From: Acanthosepion pharaonis
Lineage: Eukaryota; Mollusca; Cephalopoda; Sepiida; Sepiidae
DNA: 64,000 nucleotides
NCBI GenBank assembly: GCA_903632075.3
Contig: CAHIKZ030001779.1
Location: 3,807,501 to 3,871,500 of the forward strand
Direction of reading: 5' to 3'
Positions 44,331 to 56,473 of this stretch are shown here, piece by piece; within the stretch, counting starts at the first letter, position 1, and the number at the start of each line of letters is the position of its first letter. Both the position numbers and the translations under genes were made by a program. Below the pieces are notes generated by a model. It saw only the letters and a program-made list of their open reading frames with translations. It ran no database searches and had not been told where the DNA came from.

Positions 44331-45383
44331 AATAAAGATATAGTGGTCTGCATGTTAACAATCCACCATACAAATCTATCTAAACAATTCTACAGATAAG
44401 TCTTGCTCTGAAAGTTAAATGCATTAAACTAAAGCTAAAGTTTGTCACAGAATATTTTTGCATTGGAAAAATCTCTAATATGCAAACTCAAATTATTTTT
44501 CAAAGAATCTTTGTTGCAGTTTTGAATATGTGCTGTTATATATTTTTTTATTAAAACTTGTCAGATTGTTATTGCATTTGATTTAATTCAGCAAGCCTAC
44601 TTGAAATTTTGCTGAGAAATGCACTATTTTGTGAATATGATTAATCACTGATCATGAAAGAAACATCAAAGGGAATTTGTTTTGGTGCCATATCCTTTAG
44701 TTAGACTTCTTATAAGTATTGGAATATCTTAATCTGGCTATCTGAGATTTTAGCAACTTGCACAACTTTAAGCTATTTTAGATCATTTCTACTGTATTCT
44801 GTGTAATGTGATGTTCGCGTAAATACTTTCTCTAAAATTACAGCTGTATATGCCTTATAGCAAACCATATATGAGCACAATTAAAATTTTAAATTAAAAA
44901 AATTTTCAGCACCTTTGGCACGATATTTAGAAATGTATGAGTGTTTGGGCAATAAACTCAGTTGAGTGTAGTCCCTCTTTTTGTATCAAAGGTTAAATAA
45001 ATTAAATTGTATTTCTGACATTTTATATTCTTTTCAAATACATTTGTTTCTTGAATATATTGTTTGTCACTTGCTCAGCAGACCTCTTGGGCCACATACA
45101 AAATGTTTTACTTTGAATTTAGAGATTCTGCCATATTGTTCTAGAAAATTCTGTTTGTTTTGCTCTACTGTACATTTATTTTGCATGCTATTTACTTTAT
45201 CAGCTTGTCACTGATAAATATCGAAATATTACATTCTTATTCATATCCCATCTTTAGTTAAATCTTATCTGTACTGTAATTTTTTTTCTTTGTCTGTTCA
45301 AATGATATTAAGACAAGTCTTTTCTTATGCATGACACTACAGACACCCATGTAGAAGAGGAAGGTGAGATTTTATCTTAAAAT
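44331..45383. other. AT-rich sequence, nothing recognised
   Basis: No supported feature. Confidence 0.5.
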
Positions 45384-45843
45384 TAAAACAAAATTGACCC
45401 TCAAAGAAGAAATTTATGCTATACTTTGATACAAAGCTAATTACTGTACAAGTTATCATTCTTTAACCTTTATTAGACATGTGCATACTTATAAATTTAT
45501 ATTTTTTCATTCAAGGTGTATTATATTTTTATATGGCCAAAATGCTTGCATTAATTACTAGTGTTTAAAGGAATCAATAACAAAAAACAATCTCATTTTA
45601 TATTCAATATTATACAAGGATGTAGATACTTCAAGGTTGAACAATTGAGCTTATAACATTCAGTGAATTATTCTAACACCTTAGTTATTTCCTAAAATAC
45701 AAAAGTTCACAAATGTTACTCTCACAAATGCCAAGGCTAATTTTATTCTTGTCTGATAGTCTTCCTTGTAAAAGTTATAACACATGGCATAGAAATTTGA
45801 TTTTAAATCAAAACTGCTGCAGCTCTGTGAAAATTTTGAGATG
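45384..45843 (+). repeat. duplicated segment, copy 2
   Basis: Direct copy of 41,851-42,310. Sequences on both sides of the two copies differ. Confidence 0.9.
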
Positions 45844-48016
45844 TTTCTGTCTTATGGCTAGTGAGTGTTTTTTTAAGTATGGTCTTATAAGTGGCATCCA
45901 CTTTGACCCAAGGGAAACAGCTAAGTAAAGCAATGGAGACCAAGTGACAACAAAACTGGAATAGGGTATATCCGGGTACTGGCCTATATTAAGCCCCACT
46001 TGCAAATGGAGAGTCAGTTCTGGTCTCTCCTTGTGGAGGACAGACTTTTCAGTCACATGGTTCTGATTCCACCCATTTGTATTACTAGCCACACACCAGG
46101 ATGTGTAGGTGAGTAGTTAGTAAGGGGAAGATCTAACCTATGAAATTGACATAGAAGTTGACCCAATTGTCACCTACCTATCCACACTGGCAAATCCCTG
46201 AAAAAACATCTATATATGATATGGGAAAAAGTGTTTGTTTTCTCATTTCTCAATGTGGTATTTGTTTTTCATCTTCATTACCTTGTGAGCATGAGTGTAG
46301 ACCCTTTTGCAACTTTTGGTGCACACTGACTAGATCAAGAACTGAAATGCAAAGTGTGGTAATCTTTGGCCGGTCAGTGGAAAGCTTGGTTAAGGGTGCC
46401 TGTTGTACATGGTAACTTATCAGAATTTTTAATCAAACTGTATAAGAGTATTCTAATTTTACTTTTTATGCTTAGGAAATGTCTCCTATTAGTTAATACT
46501 CACTAGTCTTATCCACCTTGGTGTTACTCATTCATCTCTTTCTTTAAATCAGAATATACAACTTTTCAACACTTCAAAATTTGACAATGACTTGTTTCAA
46601 CCAAAATTTTCACTAGGCTAAAAGTCTTTTCCTTTTAATCCATAAAACTTTGATCTTATATATAAAGAACTGATTTTTCAACAAGATCATAGAAATCTAA
46701 ATAATGGTTGATAATTTATTAATTTTACTTATAATACTATAACAGTGGCCATATCATTAACAAGAAAGAAAAGTGGGGAATTAACAAAACAACAAATGGA
46801 GATAAGACATGATTGAGGTAAGTTTTTATTTTTCTATGATTTACAAGGTTTGATCATTTGCTCATTCTAGGGTATTGTATATTGATTTTGGGAAACAGAA
46901 TTCATTCGGGGTACAACATATGGTAGTAGTTGAGCATAAACACATATAAAAAATCAACAGGCATATGTAGTCAAGGGTGATAGATTTGTGAGAGAAATAT
47001 TCCAAAAATGTTTGCATTGTAGCAGTCAAGAGTTTATGGTTAGTTTTGTCACTAGCTGGAAGGATCCACTGTTGATGGAAGCATCTTGGTGTTGCTTTTG
47101 ATGGCCTGGGCAGTTATTTAGTTTGCTGCATCTGGTTAAGCTTGTCTGCTGTGTGTGTTCTCACACTAATGCTAGCTGAATTGGATTTGTCCCCTGAGTG
47201 AAATCACCATTGGCTTAGTAAATGAGCAACTCAAAAATGGTTGCTACAAAAATTGCATGGACTTTTTCTGATTGGTCAGAAAGTATTTTTTATGACCCCA
47301 GTGTTTTTGAATAGTATTCCAGTAATGGATGTATAGAGTGGGACAACATTAAGGTCTTTTTTTGCCATATAAACTGGTAAAAATCAAAGTGAACACTTCC
47401 ATTTAAGTTAAAGAATTGCAATTTCAATGGGGTATGACAATACTTAATCCTAAACAGATTTCTCAAAAAAGATTCAGATATAATTTTTTACCCTAAGTAA
47501 AATTATCTCTCACTTTTGATAATTTCTCCTCATTATGCTTCTTCTTTCTAACCCAACTTAATCTTATTCTAAGAGATACTTACTTTTAAACTCTATCAGC
47601 CATTCATTAAATTTTTAAAAAAATAGTAAGATTCTGTTTTCTAACCCTATAAACCTTTTTCTTTCTACTGAATGAAAGGTAATAATTGTGTTCTTAGATT
47701 CTATACTACTTGCCTTATAAGTAATATCACCGAAATAGCCTGGTTTTATTTTGAGGAAACTGTTTAGGATATCAGTTCTGATTGGACTGCCATTCTTGTT
47801 TCCTCAGTTAATTAAGCTGACACAGGCACAGCGGCTTGTCACCCTCTGAATTCAAAAATATCAGTCAATCAGGTAAGGGACAGACTCTATCCATGTTGCA
47901 TTATGAATAAATCAGATTAAAATCAGATACATATACAAAAATCAAGATATTATCACATCTCTTGGCAAACTACAATACATATTCATTTATTCATGCTGTA
48001 ATATATATTCATTCAC

Positions 48017-48023
<7 letters not shown>
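45844..48023. other. mixed sequence, nothing recognised
   Basis: 45,850-46,420 and 46,980-47,340 are less AT-rich and may be old repeats, but no frame or motif can be assigned. Confidence 0.4.

Positions 48024-48075
<52 letters not shown>
48024..48075. repeat. (GT)n microsatellite; (CA)n-(TA)n follows at 48,230-48,277
   Basis: 26 GT units. The second locus lies about 155 bp downstream and is complementary in type. Confidence 0.95.
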
Positions 48076-48078
<3 letters not shown>

Positions 48079-48230
48079 AGCTTGTCTACTATAACTCCTA
48101 AGATATTTTTTGCAGTTAATCAATATTTGATTAATATTGTTTTTGGAATCATAAAAATAAGTATTGAAATATTAACAACATCATCAGCACTGTATGTGTA
48201 TGTGTACACATACACACATCCCAACATTCG

Positions 48231-48282
<52 letters not shown>

Positions 48283-48309
48283 TTCTACCATAGTTCTTTA
48301 TGGTCGCTG

Positions 48310-49430
48310 GTCTGCACATGTAGGGATGGTGGGATGGGTCACCTTTTGAAGATCGCGTGCACCTGAAGTCTGGCAAACCCAGACCAGTATGTAATCTTTT
48401 GACCCATTCACGAATCAGGTGGAGTCACATGTTTTGTGTCAGATGTAAAACCACACAACTTGCTATGATTACAAGGGGTGAAAAAATAGACAGGCAATCG
48501 GGTAATGACAAACATGATAGCCAGAGGGAATGTGATGTTTGTAAAAGAATCTTTAAGTCAACGAAGGATCACAAGATACACCAGACCAAGATGAAATGTG
48601 GTGGGGATTCAGTGACAAAGAAGTACACAACAGTAGTTGATAAATCGTTGAAGTGTCAGGAGCAGGATGAACACCATAGTGTCCTGCAGGATCCTTTTCT
48701 CAAAGCTGAATCCAGTTGCTGAATTATCAAGTGGCCTTCCTCTGTTGATAGAGCCTGGTCATAGATGGATGAAAACTTATCAGCAGCCATCCATACACAA
48801 AGGAGTGGTCCAGGATGGAAAGTCTGCCAGCTTGAGAAAATGATCAGTGACTATGGGGTAATAAAATTTGGATTGAAGGAAATGAAAGCTGTCCTTTGCT
48901 CCAATGCAGGAAAGTCAGTGGCAGAGAACCAAGGTTACAAGCAGCAATGCATGCTGATAAACAGAGGGCAGTGGAAATGAAGCCAATCCTGGAAGGCATA
49001 AGGAAGTGCATTGGCAAGTTGAATAGAGCAGAATGGCTTGCCAAAAAGGGACAAGGCTGCCAGGGCCTGGAAGTCATTCACAGAAAGACCTTTCCGCTTC
49101 ATGAAGCAATTGTTTAGGGAGAAAACTAGCAGAACTAGCAGTGTCTGTGGAAGCTTCTTGTGAAGGTTTGGGAAGTTGGTGATGTTCTGGAGTGTCGGTG
49201 TCAAGCTGATGGTATGCATATACTGAAGGAGGAGAATTCATTGACAGTTTTGTCCATTTTCTCTCATGAATGTTGAAGGAAAGGTGCTCTTTAAGGTGTT
49301 TTTGACAGGCTACCTGCTCAAGAATAACTAGATAGACACTAGTATTTGAAAGGCAGAAGTCTCAGGTTTTCTGGGATGTTTGGAGCATGTGTCAATGATC
49401 TGAGCACAAGGCTAAGACTGTAAGGAAGAA
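48310..49430 (+). pseudogene. R2/HERO-like LINE, N-terminal part with zinc finger
   Basis: An open frame (48,357-48,722) contains CDVCKRIFKSTKDHKIHQTK followed by MKC. This is a C2H2/C2HC finger of the kind found before the RT in R2-, NeSL- and HERO-type LINEs. After a stop the sequence continues with WPSSVDRAWS and DENLSAAI, then FGLKEMK. In shifting frames follow LNVEGKVLF and AEVSGFLGCLEHVSMI, the RT block written in the family as LLNVEGKIFFS and Q.GIPG..GCLEHTS. Family members have all these parts in one long ORF. Here at least six breaks occur. Confidence 0.75.
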
Positions 49431-50000
49431 TATTCATGTCATCTGGCTGGATCTTGCTAATGCTTACAGTCCAGTTCCTCATAGCATGATACAGCTGTCA
49501 TTGAAGTTATTCTACATTCAGCAGAGACTAAGGGATTGCCTGGGTATATATTTCAGTCAGTTCATGCTGTGTTTTTTTAATGATGAAGTACACCACAAGG
49601 TATGTGGAACTGCAGAGGGGAATTGCTATGGGATGTGCCATCTCTTCAGTGCTGTGATGGTGTTGAAAGTGATCCTGAGTACCGCTTCCTGCAGAATGAG
49701 GTCAAAATCCAGGCACTTATGAATGATTTAACAGTAATTCAAGATGATAGGAAGGTAGCACAGTTGGTTCTAGAGAGACTTGCAGAGTTGGTAGAGTGGG
49801 GTCAGATGGCCTTCAAACCAAAGAGCAGGTCACTGTCTATGAAAAGAGGTTCTGTCATTAATAAAGTGTTTTCCATTGCAGGTGAAAAGATACCAATAGT
49901 ATGGGAGCAAGGTGTGAAGTGTCTTGGGAGGTGTTATAACTTCCCTGTGGCAGATAGTCAACACGGAGTTGAAATCCAGTGACAGGCGGAGATGAGTCTG
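49431..50000 (+). pseudogene. R2/HERO-like LINE, reverse transcriptase palm
   Basis: VIWLDLANAYSPVPHSMIQL (with the first catalytic D) is followed by QRLRDCLGIYFSQFML and a GIAMGCAIS-type turn in a shifted frame. Then comes LMNDLTVIQDD, where the family has FMDDLTV, so the second catalytic position is N-D instead of D-D. After it MAFKPKSRSLSM and EQGVKCLGR match the KFKP.KSRSL and P.KCLGKWF blocks. The active site is thus altered, and stops occur at several points. Confidence 0.75.
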
Positions 50001-50888
50001 TGAAGCATAGACCAATGCATGCTTCCTGGAAAATTTAAAGTTTGGTGTATGCATTTTAGGTAGATGCCAAGATTAATGTGGCTACTAGCTATATATGAGT
50101 TGACACTGCCTCAAGTTGAGATAACTGAAAGGAAAATTAATAAATACGTACGGAAGTGGCTTGGTGTTGCGAGGAGAGGGGGCTACAGATACCTGTTACT
50201 TCTTTGGTGGAGGAGTATAAGGTGGCAAAGGTGAGATTGCAGTCCATGCTGTGTGAATCTAAAGATGCTGTAATCCAAGTAAATGTGCCGGAAGTGAAAA
50301 CAGGAAGAAAGTGGAAAGTGTCAGATGTGATGTCAGCAGTGGAAGGGATGGTAAAGCAAGCAGAGGTTGTTACCAGGGTGTTACAAGGGAGTGATGTGCT
50401 GGACTTGGTCTAGTTGAGAGGGAGCGATTCTGGTCAGAGGCCAGTGGACAGGTGCAACACAAGTTACAGTAACAGGGGGTTTCGAAGCTCGAAAAGGAGA
50501 GACGATTGGTGCAGTCTGTCCAACAGGCTCAGCAGGGTCAATGGCTCAACTGGGGGGGGGGTATTGAGGGTGTTCAAATCAGTTGGTCTGATTGGTTGTG
50601 TCTCAGCACAGGACATTTAAATTTCCTCGTTCAGGCAGCATATGAAGTGGTGGCATTACCGGCAAATTTGAGGAGATGAGGAGTGCAGGAGTCACACTCC
50701 TGCTGGTTGAGTGGTGCATACGGAAACCTGTGCCATATACTGTCATCCTGAAAGCACTACAGAATGGCTGATACACCTTTAGACATAATTTGGTCCTGGA
50801 TGTGATGGCAGCAGCTTCAAGAAGTGCTAATATACCCTCATCAGATCTGCAAAAGGTTGCCTTCCTGAAGCAACGTGTGACTGACACA
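50001..50888 (+). pseudogene. R2/HERO-like LINE, C-terminal part (RLE-like region)
   Basis: LPGKFKVWCMH and PRLMWLL come first. KINKYVRKWLGV and an SLVEEYKVAKVRLQSML stretch follow, then EVKTGRKWKVSDVMSAVEGM (family: TGRKW.....V..AE). Further on are SVQQAQQGQWLNWE and LVQAAYEVVALPANLRRWGV. The restriction-like endonuclease zinc motif is seen only as CHILSSCK; the usual CxxC just before it is not clear. The element is cut off at about 50,888, where coding of a gypsy element starts without any spacer. Confidence 0.7.
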
Positions 50889-52117
50889 ATAGACTGCAAA
50901 GATGGGGAACCATTCTCCTCAATTATAATTACAAAATGGAGTTTCTCCCATCGACTAAAATCTGTCATGCAGACAGGTTATCGAGATTGATACCTAAATA
51001 TTCTGAACCCCTGGAAGACAGTCATTGCAGCCATAAGATTAGAGGTCAACCTAAAAAGCACCTTGTGCAATAGTGTCAGAGAGCTTCCACTAACGATCAA
51101 CAAAATAATAGACAAAGCGTCCGAGGATGACTTTATAAAGGAAGTAAGGGATAAATTAAAAAGCAAAGACCAGAGTATTTCAGAAATCTACTCACCCTGT
51201 AACGACATATTAATGTACAGAGACAGAGTTGTAATCCCATCTACACTTCAGAGTAAAACACTAAAGGAATTCCATGTTGGTCATCCGGAACTTCAAGGAT
51301 GAAGAGTCTGATGAAGAGTTATGTTTACTGGAGCATCATAGATAGGGATAATGAAAACACTGTAAGATCGAGTAAAGGATTTGCTTTGGTTGCTAAAGCA
51401 CCCCCGATAAAATTCAATCCCTGGCCTAAAACCGACCGTCCGTGGTCGCAGATACACATTGATTTTGCTGGTCCACTTGATGGTTTTTACTACCTCGTAG
51501 TAGTTGACAGTCATTCCAAGTGGCCAGAAATATTGAAATGTAAGAAGCCGACCGCGGAAGTGACAGTCAAATTTTTACACGAGCTATTTGCCCGTTTCGG
51601 AGTCGTTGACTGTGTTATAACAGACAATGGCACACAATTTACATCGTATGAATTTAAGAAGTTTTGTCAGTCATTCCTGATCAAACATGTTACCACGGAG
51701 CCATATCACCCAAGAAGTACTGGACAGGCAGAGCGTTTTGTAGATACTTTTAAGAGAGCATTGAGGAAGGCGAGAGGTACTCCCACCGATACGGCTAGAC
51801 AACAGTTTTTGCAGGTCTATCGGATAACTCCTAATAGTAGTGCTCCATCTGTCAAGACGCCAGCGGAGGTCATGTTTGTCAAGAAAATAAAGTCGGTATT
51901 TGACCAATTCCTTCCGAATGAAACAAAAGCGGGTAATAAGAATAAAGTGCTTAAAAAGCGCTTTAAGATCGGCAAAAAGGTTTATTTTCGTGTATTTGGG
52001 AATAACAAAGCTCACTGGGAGATAGGGATAATTGAAAAACAAATTGGTAACATGATTTACATGGTTCAGGAACCGAAGTTTGTACATAAACGTTATGTTA
52101 ATCAAATCAGAAGAAGG
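50889..52117 (+). pseudogene. second Ty3/gypsy element, 5'-truncated (RNase H end and integrase)
   Basis: Starts inside RNase H at NRLQRWGTILLNYN and continues with HADRLSRL (last RNase H acid) and the linker. FHVGHPELQG comes next (integrase histidines), then a one-base frame change. The zinc-domain cysteines are lost: VRSSKGFALVAKAPP stands where the 36-kb copy has CKGCSLAAKTPP. The integrase core is intact, with IHIDFAGPLDG, TDNGTQF and TGQAERFVDT giving D, D and E. The 306-residue frame from 51,299 runs into the solo LTR at 52,118. It is clearly the same family as the 32-37 kb element but not a recent duplicate of it. Confidence 0.85.
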
Positions 52118-52918
52118 TGTAGATTCGTCCTTTTTTCCTTACCTTTCAACCCTAGCAACAGAACAGTCTATATCTTACGCCTACGTACGGAAAACTTCAA
52201 CCAATTAAAACTGCACTAAGCGAAACAAACAATCTCATTGGTTCATCACTGAAAGTTCACGTGCAGAACGAAATTGCGCCAAAACTCAAGTGAGCCACCT
52301 TCGGACTTTCAGGCCTTATAAAAATAAACGCTGACCGCCCCAGGCAGTCAGTAACAAACACCCACGGAGAACTTGCCAAAATACTCCACGTCACTTGAAA
52401 TCACGATTTCCGCGCAAAGATACATCATCGCTGACTCATTCCCGATCGAAAACTTAATCAACTCTGTGGATATCAATTCTCAACATTGCTTATCTAAAGT
52501 GAATTATATTCGCTACCTATTAAGTAAACATCAACGTGCGAACGACCTTAAAAAACCTTACATTACAGTTAAAGGTAGATCACTCTTAAAAACTCCTTCT
52601 AAAAGAGACACTTAATATCGACAATTATTAATATCAACACAAACTTAAAAAGACTGTAAATGAACGAACAATTACAAATTCTGAAATCTAAAACATCATA
52701 CACATTTTGCCAACATAACATATACCAATTATCCTGCTTGTATATTGTTTTGAATTGTATATAAATGTTATATTAATTTCTAATTGAATATGTCTCGTTC
52801 TTAATCGTATTTTAAATTTCGTTTATTTATTTGTTGTGTATGCAGAAAGTCACGCAACCTACACAAATTCCTTCTGATTCTTTCAAGCATAATTAATAAA
52901 TTCTGCACGTCCCCAACA
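52118..52918 (+). mobile_element. solo LTR, family X (801 bp), nested in gypsy pol
   Basis: Begins TGTAGATTCGTCC and ends CACGTCCCCAACA, flanked on both sides by AAGG (52,114-52,117 and 52,919-52,922). It has TATAAAAA at 52,317-52,324, 'CCAAT'-type boxes at about 52,200-52,245 and an AT-rich 3' half. Pol coding before and after it is in the same phase when one copy of AAGG is counted, which confirms the ends to the base. It is the opposite-strand relative of 20,774-21,650. Confidence 0.92.
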
Positions 52919-53157
52919 AAGGTATGAAAGCATAATCGACAGGGATCCTATAGAAGATGACAGTATGGACGTCATCTGTGACACATTCGAGGTTCCAATA
53001 TTACAATCGGTACCAGAGCTCAGAAGGCCCAAAAGGAAAAGGAAGTGCACGGAACTCGAAAAGGAAAAGGTATTAAACATCTTTCATTTCATACCATCAC
53101 TACAGAAAAGGGAAATAATGGGGAAAAAGCCCTTCTCCTCACTTATAAACTTTTGAA
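52919..53157 (+). pseudogene. 3' end of the second gypsy pol
   Basis: Continues the integrase tail after the solo LTR with RYESIIDRDPIEDDSMDVI, CDTFEVPI and RRPKRKRKCTELEKEK. This matches the acidic-then-basic C-terminus of the 36-kb copy (EEEEVMDTIFDTF, then RKRK). No polypurine tract or LTR follows, so the 3' end is lost. Confidence 0.8.
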
Positions 53158-53289
53158 TTACCAAAAAAACAATACTCATTGGATATACCATTAGAACTTA
53201 TCCAATTTTTTTCATTATTTTGGAATAATGAATAGAGACTCTCCTTAACACGTGAAATGCGTGTCGTAAAAAAATCCAAAAAAATCCTA

Positions 53290-53649
53290 TTATTTTCCAT
53301 CAAATATGATAAACCATCTATCCATCTATACAGATGGATCTAAAGATGATGATAAAGTTGGATATATAGTATCCACCACAAATTGAAATTAATGAAACAA
53401 TTCCAACAAAGCCTCCCTATTTTACTGAGGTGATAGTTATTGACGTGGCCTTTGACATCATAAATTCAAGTAAACATAAAAATTTATGATATACATTGAC
53501 TCCATGTCAGTGATCACAGCAGTGAAAAACAAAAAATGTCTAATCTACTCATCATTAAAGTACTCAACAGGATTGTCATTTGAAGCCATATCGATATCAT
53601 AGGAAATGATAAAGCAGATTCAGCAGCAATAAAAGCATCTACTATAAAT

Positions 53650-53650
<1 letters not shown>
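53290..53650 (+). pseudogene. LINE RNase H domain fragment (Jockey/I-like)
   Basis: Three RNase H blocks are visible: IHLYTDGSKDDDKVGY with the first D, MIYIDSMSVITAVKNKK with a second D, and SHIDIIGNDKADSAAIKAST with a further D. This order is that of the RNase H domain after the RT in I- and Jockey-related LINEs of invertebrates. Stops and frameshifts lie between the blocks. The preceding RT and the 3' end are missing; a microsatellite follows directly. Confidence 0.75.

Positions 53651-53740
<90 letters not shown>
53650..53740. repeat. (CA)n-(TA)n microsatellite
   Basis: About 12 CA and more than 30 TA units. Confidence 0.95.
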
Positions 53741-53742
<2 letters not shown>

Positions 53743-54067
53743 AGTAATTCATTGTCTGATAGAAATCTCAACAGAATGCAGAAAGCACTGGACGGCCCGT
53801 TTAAGTCATATATTTGGGACTCATCAGCAGTGCGCATCCACTACCGAGAATTGAAATCCTGATAGTTAGGTTGTTGAGCACACATCATACCAATTGTTCC
53901 ACTGGGCCTCGGAGGTGAAGATATTGCAAATCAGACTCAACAAAGCGCCACTCGCTCACATATTCCGTGGTGGAACTCTACTGAGTTCTCTCTAACCATA
54001 GGACACTCTCACCAGTGCTTTCTGCATTCTGTTGAGATTTCTATCAGACTCGATGAATTACTTAAAT
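53741..54067. mobile_element. inverted-repeat unit, arms about 50 bp
   Basis: TAAGTAATTCATTGTCTGAT...GAAAGCACTGG at 53,741-53,791 is the reverse complement of CCAGTGCTTTC...ATGAATTACTTA at 54,015-54,065, with few differences. About 225 bp lie between. The outer ends are AT-rich (TTTAAGTAATT / AATTACTTAAA). It could be a MITE-like unit or two ends of a retroelement in opposite orientation. The left arm overlaps a hammerhead-like motif on the minus strand. Confidence 0.75.
53785..53833 (-). ncRNA. decayed hammerhead ribozyme-like motif
   Basis: On the minus strand: stem I GCACTG with CAGTGC (perfect, 6 bp), core CTGATGA intact, then GTCCCAAATATATGAC in the stem II position. Stem II loop sequence recalls the GTCCCAAATAGGAC of known animal hammerheads. 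Stem III is ACG-GGC-CGT, and the cleavage triplet GTC lies directly before stem I. The second core reads TTA where GAA is required, so it should be inactive. The architecture matches the one at 5,865-5,907 but the sequence is of another lineage. Confidence 0.6.
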
Positions 54068-56434
54068 ATAATTCAATCAACTCAATCCATATGACGTTTG
54101 GCACATGTCAGGGGAGTTTCACTTATGACAGTCCTAAGAGCAGTAAAAAAAGACTTGAAAATGAAATCTTATATGAAAGATGTGAGGCACCTTTGTTACT
54201 CCAGGACAGAAAGTTAAAAGGTTAGAGTGGATAAAGATCATTGTGAATAAGTTTGAAAATGATCCTAGAATAATATATATACATGATATATATATGAGCT
54301 TCTGATCCTTAGCTATGATTAATTAATGATCAACATTTAGAGTCCTATCTTTAATTAATTTCGAAACATGGATATATTTCAGCAAGTATTGCTGTTCTCA
54401 AAATAATTTCAATTTAAATTTTATGTGGTAAAATTCTATGCTTAAAAATTCATGCAAAAGTAGGCTCATTCAATCAGCGGATAGTATTAATTTAAACTGT
54501 ATAACACCTACACATTACTTAGAATTCTAATGATTTTCTTTTCTTCTTTTTTGGGCAAACATGTGACCCAGGTAGGTATATAAACTAAAGCGCGCAAATC
54601 ATGTGCCAGTGAGACCAGAAGCTACAATGCTGGTTAGACTGGTGCTACTCTCTGTTAGTTTCTTCAGCCACATGGACCAACTATATTATTCCTAAGAAAT
54701 ACCTACAAGAACTAACTCTTCAATAACACTAACATCATTGCTAAAAAAATTGAATTTGTGGCTGCCTTCAATATTGTTGGATTGATAACTTTTATATAAA
54801 AAACTGTAAACATATAAGAGGCAAAGATTGCATGTATGCTGAACTTATCAAGTAGAGCTCAGTCTCTTTATCTGCAGATTATTGATGCATTTAATATCAT
54901 GGGTAAAAAATAGAATTTTAATGGTATTTTTTCAATGTTTAGCAATAGAAAATGCATTCACTACTTCATCACATTCGAGGGATTGAGCACATTCATTTTC
55001 AATAGAAATCATTGCTAACCCGGATAAACTTTCATCATTCATTGTAGATTATAGATATTTTCTTATTAGTGTGGGGAATTTGTCCCAGCTTTTCCCACAT
55101 AAAGTGGTTAAGGTTAAAGGTGACAGAATCGATAAAAGCAACAACAGATTGAAAGTTTAGAGTGGACAATTCTCTCTTTTAGGTGGAAGGATAAAGACTC
55201 AAACACCTGCTTGAGGTGTAACAATAGAAGAAGAAAATGTTTATTTACATATACAAAAAAGGTAAAAGGATATGCACAAAATATGAGAGAAAGAAAGGGA
55301 GAAGAAAATTCTTTTAACTTAAAGGAAGAAAACTTTCATATAAAGGCTTGCTCAACATATTTCTCTGAGTGCCTAAAAGTTCTTAAAGCAAGTAAATTGT
55401 TCTTAAGGGGTTAACACTCACATAAGATTTCTTCAGAATACTTGGTGAGTAGGAAGCAATCAGAAGATCTGTAGTTTGTAGTTGAGTGAGTCCGTAAGTT
55501 GACAACAGGAATTTCTAGGTCCTAGGAAGCAGATTTCAATTAGTTTTTAGTAGAGGGTTGACATTGTGTCTTTAGAGCCCAGTATGTAGATTTCTTCCTT
55601 GAAACAGGTTCCGGAGAAGACTGGTGTTACTGTTGCCAACCTGATGTTATCACAGATGATGTCATGTACTCACTGCCAAAGAGGCATATATTCTCTGTAT
55701 TTATCGAGATTAGAAATATCAAGAACTTTTCCCTCCAAAATTGCTATACACTTTCCTGGCCTTCTCATTTGTTAGAAAATATATTCTTATCTCTGATAAT
55801 AATCAAAGGTTTAGGAACTGGTTTTGAGAAGCAAGGGTCCGACAAATTGTGAGCATTAGCAACCCACCTCTATATTCATATCTCTGATAAGGATGAAGGT
55901 CTTGGGAGCCAGATTTGAAAGCAGGGGTGAAAGTCAGGGCAAAGATCAGAAAAAGGTTAGAACGTCAACTTGTAAAACATTGTAGTAGTTGTCCTCAAAT
56001 TAAATTCTAATATTAGTTTTAGTTTGTTGAAATTTTTTTCAGCACTTGCAACAGTGACTAGTGTAGTAAGCAACACTCCCAATGAAATGCACAAGTTCAG
56101 GCAAGTGTCAACTAAGTTATTCCAAAAAATGTAATTTAAAAAATCATGGGCAGTGCTTAGCTTCCCAATTTTCCTTCAAGGATTGGTGGCCCCCAAGTTG
56201 GGAAACTCTGGGAATACAATATTAGTAAAGGCAGAATACAATTTAAATTCTATTCCACCTTTATTAATATTATATATTGTTTTACGTTTTATTATTATTT
56301 TATTGCAATATATAATCCTTCAATCCAGCTCTGTTGAATGAGGGCAAAACCAGTCGGTCGTCTGTGTTTGTTTTATTTTTCACTTTCCTTTTTAATCATG
56401 AAAAGTAAAATTACTCTAACCATTTTTATTGCTA
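54068..56434. other. AT-rich sequence; weak ~90-bp tandem repeat at 55,780-55,930
   Basis: TATTCTTATCTCTGATAA and TATTCATATCTCTGATAA about 90 bp apart begin two loosely similar blocks. Otherwise no features. A short open frame at 55,211-55,414 is not recognised. Confidence 0.4.
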
Positions 56435-56437
56435 TAA

Positions 56438-56472
<35 letters not shown>

Positions 56473-56473
56473 T
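56435..56473. repeat. (TA)n microsatellite
   Basis: Interrupted once by CA. Confidence 0.95.
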
